Positions 61,925-64,000 of a DNA stretch of 64,000 bases are shown here, in pieces. Every line of letters starts with the position of its first letter. The stretch's first letter is position 1. The translations under genes and the position numbers were made by a program. Below the pieces are notes generated by a model. It was not told the origin of the DNA, searched no databases, and was given only the letters and a program-made list of their open reading frames with translations. The stretch covers positions 48,172 through 112,171 of the forward strand of contig NZ_BMMK01000021.1 of the NCBI RefSeq assembly GCF_014645795.1, written 5' to 3'. Origin of the DNA: Longimycelium tulufanense (lineage in GTDB: Bacteria; Actinomycetota; Actinomycetes; Mycobacteriales; Pseudonocardiaceae).

Positions 61925-62874
61925 TCCTTCGCACCTCCGCTGGTCCCCTGCATGTGCAGGTGCTCGCCGGCCTCCTCGGCGTGGTACTCGATCGCGTCCC
62001 CGGTCAGGCGCATGAACGCCTCCTCCAGCGAGCCGCGCTGCGGGGAGAGCTCGTGCAGGACGACGCCCTGGGTGGCGGCGACCTCCCCGACCTGGTCGCT
62101 GGTCATGCCGTTGACCAGCAACGCACCCTCGTCGACGCGGACCGTCGTGCCCGCGGTGCCGGCCAGGGCGGTGCGCAGCCGCTCCAGCTGCGGGGTGCGG
62201 ACGCGTACCGAGGTGCCGCTGGCGCGCTCGACGAACTCGCCGGTGGTGCTCTGCGCGATGAGCTTGCCCCTGCCGATGACGACCAGCTCGTCGGCGGTCT
62301 GCGCCATCTCGGAGAGGAGGTGGCTGGAGACGAAGACGGTGCGGCCCTCGGCGGCGAGCCGTTTCATGAGCTGGCGGATCCAGTGGATGCCCTCGGGGTC
62401 GAGGCCGTTGACGGGTTCGTCGAAGAGCAGGATCTGTGGGTCGCCGAGCAGGGCGGCGGCGATGCCGAGCCGTTGGGACATGCCCAGGGAGAACCCGCCC
62501 GCCTTGCGCTTGGCGACGTTGGTCAGGCCGACCAGCTCGAGGACCTCGTCGACGCGGCGTTTCGGCAGGCCGTTGGAGCGGGCGAGCCATTTGAGGTGGG
62601 CACGGGCGGAGCGGTTGGGGTGGACCCACTTCGCGTCGAGCAGGGCGCCGATGTAGCGGAGTGGGCTGTGCAGGTCGCGGTAGTGCTTGCCGTCGATGAG
62701 GACATCGCCGGAGCTGGGGCGATCCAGGCCCAGGATGAGCCGCATGGTGGTGGACTTGCCGGCCCCGTTCGGGCCGAGGAAGCCGGTGACACGTCCGGGC
62801 TGGACGGTGAAGGAGAGACTCTCCACGGCGACCGTGCGGCCGTAGCGCTTCGTCAACCCACGAGCCTCGATCAT
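61921..62874 (-). CDS. ABC transporter ATP-binding protein, module 2
   Basis: 317 residues from ATG 62874 (MIEARGLTKRYGRTVAVESL). Same Walker A, signature, Walker B and H-loop sequences as module 1, so the two modules arose by tandem duplication; the first 210 residues are nearly identical and the C-terminal 100 differ more. Each module has its own upstream gap, so separate promoters are likely. Confidence 0.95.
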   Translation of the reverse strand: MIEARGLTKRYGRTVAVESLSFTVQPGRVTGFLGPNGAGKSTTMRLILGLDRPSSGDVLIDGKHYRDLHSPLRYIGALLDAKWVHPNRSARAHLKWLARSNGLPKRRVDEVLELVGLTNVAKRKAGGFSLGMSQRLGIAAALLGDPQILLFDEPVNGLDPEGIHWIRQLMKRLAAEGRTVFVSSHLLSEMAQTADELVVIGRGKLIAQSTTGEFVERASGTSVRVRTPQLERLRTALAGTAGTTVRVDEGALLVNGMTSDQVGEVAATQGVVLHELSPQRGSLEEAFMRLTGDAIEYHAEEAGEHLHMQGTSGGAKE

Positions 62875-63095
62875 GGCACCCCCGACCTGGCCGCGAACAG
62901 CGTGCTTGAACGACAAGGGCACCACCACTGGCGATCCACCACAAGTGGATCAAGGGTGTGGACCGGGACGTGCGCGACGGAATACGGGCCGCGCCGGCTC
63001 GGTGGGGCCGGCGACCATGCTCGGGTGACCGATCCGCTGTGGAACGAGGTCGAGATCGATCCGCGGGAGGCCGCGGCCGGGCGGAGCTTGCCGAG

Positions 63096-63905
63096 TCAGC
63101 CGGCGGCGGGGAGCGAGAACCAGCGGTCGAGCGCGGTGACCAGGCCGTCCTCCTGGACCGTGCCGGTCACCTCATCGGCCACGGCGCGCACGTCCGGTGG
63201 CGCCTGTCCCATCGCGACACCGTGCGCCGCCCATCGCAACATCTCGACGTCGTTGTAGCCGTCGCCGACCGCCATCGTGGAGTCCACGGGCACCTTCAGC
63301 TCGGTCCGCAGCTGTTCGAGCGCGCCGCCCTTCGAGACGCCCGGAGCGACAGCGGTCAGCCAGGCGTGGACGTGATCGACCGTGAAGCTCGCACCCGGCA
63401 ACTCCAGGTCGGCGACCAGCTCGTTCATCTCCTCGGCATTGCGGCCCGGCCACCACACCGTCAGCCGGGGAGTGCGGGCGTTGGCCACCTCGTCGAGCCC
63501 GGCGAGGAACTCACCGGTGAGGCCGTACGCACCGAAGTGGGCGGTGACCAGGTTGCCGATCCCGACCAACTCCGCCCCGAAGACCGCACCCGGCAACAGC
63601 TCGGCGAGCCGGTGCAGCACCGGTCCGGGATCGAACGGGGTCATGTGGACCGCCTCCCCGGTGGCCGCGTCCAACCGCACCGACCCGTTCGAACACAGCA
63701 CGTGGCCGGCGGCCAGCCCCAGCCCGGCCACGATCGGCCGGGTCCCGAGGGCGGTGCGGCCGGTCGCGAGCACCACCTCCGTGCCGGCGCGCACCACGCG
63801 GTGCACGGCCGACCGCACGGCAGGGCTGATGCCCAGCCCGGGCCGGAGCAGGGTCTCGTCGATGTCCAGCGCGACCAGGCGGGGGATCCAGTCGGGAGCG
63901 GGCAC
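63096..63905 (-). CDS. HAD-family (Cof-type) phosphatase
   Basis: 269 residues, GTG start. Catalytic VALDIDETLLRPG (DxD), ATGRTALGT, a type IIB cap, then VSKGGALEQLR and VGDGYNDVEMLRWA. Dephosphorylates small metabolites. Upstream is the tail of an IS481-type transposase. Confidence 0.93.
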   Translation of the reverse strand: MPAPDWIPRLVALDIDETLLRPGLGISPAVRSAVHRVVRAGTEVVLATGRTALGTRPIVAGLGLAAGHVLCSNGSVRLDAATGEAVHMTPFDPGPVLHRLAELLPGAVFGAELVGIGNLVTAHFGAYGLTGEFLAGLDEVANARTPRLTVWWPGRNAEEMNELVADLELPGASFTVDHVHAWLTAVAPGVSKGGALEQLRTELKVPVDSTMAVGDGYNDVEMLRWAAHGVAMGQAPPDVRAVADEVTGTVQEDGLVTALDRWFSLPAAG

Positions 63906-63914
63906 GTCGGCAGC

Positions 63915-64000
63915 CTAGGTGTTCTGTCCCGTGAGGTTGGGGATGCGGTGGGCGGGTGGGCCGCCGATCGCGGTGTGGTGGCGGTGATGGTTGTAGGTGT
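63915..64000 (-). CDS. C-terminal end of an IS481-family transposase (continues outside window)
   Basis: Reading leftward from the window edge: TYNHHRHHTAIGGPPAHRI then PNLTGQNT and a stop at 63915-63917. The YNHHRxH-T-IGG-PP pattern is the end of the DDE integrase core of IS481 transposases. Only about 28 codons are visible; the rest lies beyond 64000. The insertion is 10 bp upstream of the HAD gene start. Confidence 0.75.
   Translation of the reverse strand, partial: TYNHHRHHTAIGGPPAHRIPNLTGQNT

Overview
The window is high-G+C actinobacterial DNA. It uses GTG and TTG starts freely, has many 4-base ATGA/GTGA gene overlaps, and encodes mycobacteria-like envelope functions. Gene content and order point to the Pseudonocardiaceae or a close relative within the mycobacterial-type Actinobacteria; this assignment is an inference. 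From about 1 to 18.0 kb the gene order matches the Mycobacterium tuberculosis ino1-PadR-DUF5318-ponA1-GT87-rpsF-ssb-rpsR-rplI-dnaB neighbourhood. Here that order is interrupted by an envelope protein, endonuclease IV, a second GT87 gene and a selenium-binding protein. dnaB carries a full-size intein, and the rplI-dnaB gap holds a dense cluster of DnaA-box-like sequences.

From 18 to 31 kb a secreted beta-propeller lipoprotein faces a MarR regulator. The MarR gene was once translationally coupled to an MFS efflux pump. That pump gene is now split inside its first transmembrane segment by a 9.86-kb integrative element (20030-29895). The element has a serine integrase next to reconstructable att sites and an XRE control gene. 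It also has a replication-like module (isolated DnaB N-terminal domain, AAA-type ATPase, iteron-like repeats), a set of helically phased palindromes and a second small serine recombinase. Its cargo is an XRE-TPR/SLOG pair plus small unknown genes. No capsid, packaging or conjugation genes were seen.

From 31 to 43.5 kb lie a Tat-exported PhoX phosphatase with a possible PHO box, an XRE regulator with two small partners, and an MFS exporter facing a candidate peptide-based biosynthetic locus. That locus has a 36-residue peptide with a strong ribosome site, a perfect 16-bp attenuator-like stem, a 610-residue protein made of two heme-oxygenase-like di-metal domains, and an overlapping protein of unknown function. 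A PaiB-like flavoprotein, an SDR, a membrane protein and an amidohydrolase follow. The peptide locus is the best candidate here for an undescribed system.

From 43.5 to 64 kb come a DesK/NarL-type two-component pair, a divergent bacterial nitric-oxide-synthase-like protein, a nucleoside hydrolase, TrmB, a universal stress protein and an orphan mycosin-like protease. The mycosin has an unusual cytoplasmic tail with repeated DTVVLRRE motifs. A third GT87 gene, a WhiJ-type XRE/DUF397 pair with palindromic operators, two tandem paralogous ABC modules, a HAD phosphatase and the end of an IS481-type transposase follow. A two-part repeat occurs three times (39.8, 46.5 and 48.2 kb), each time just downstream of a gene in the same orientation.
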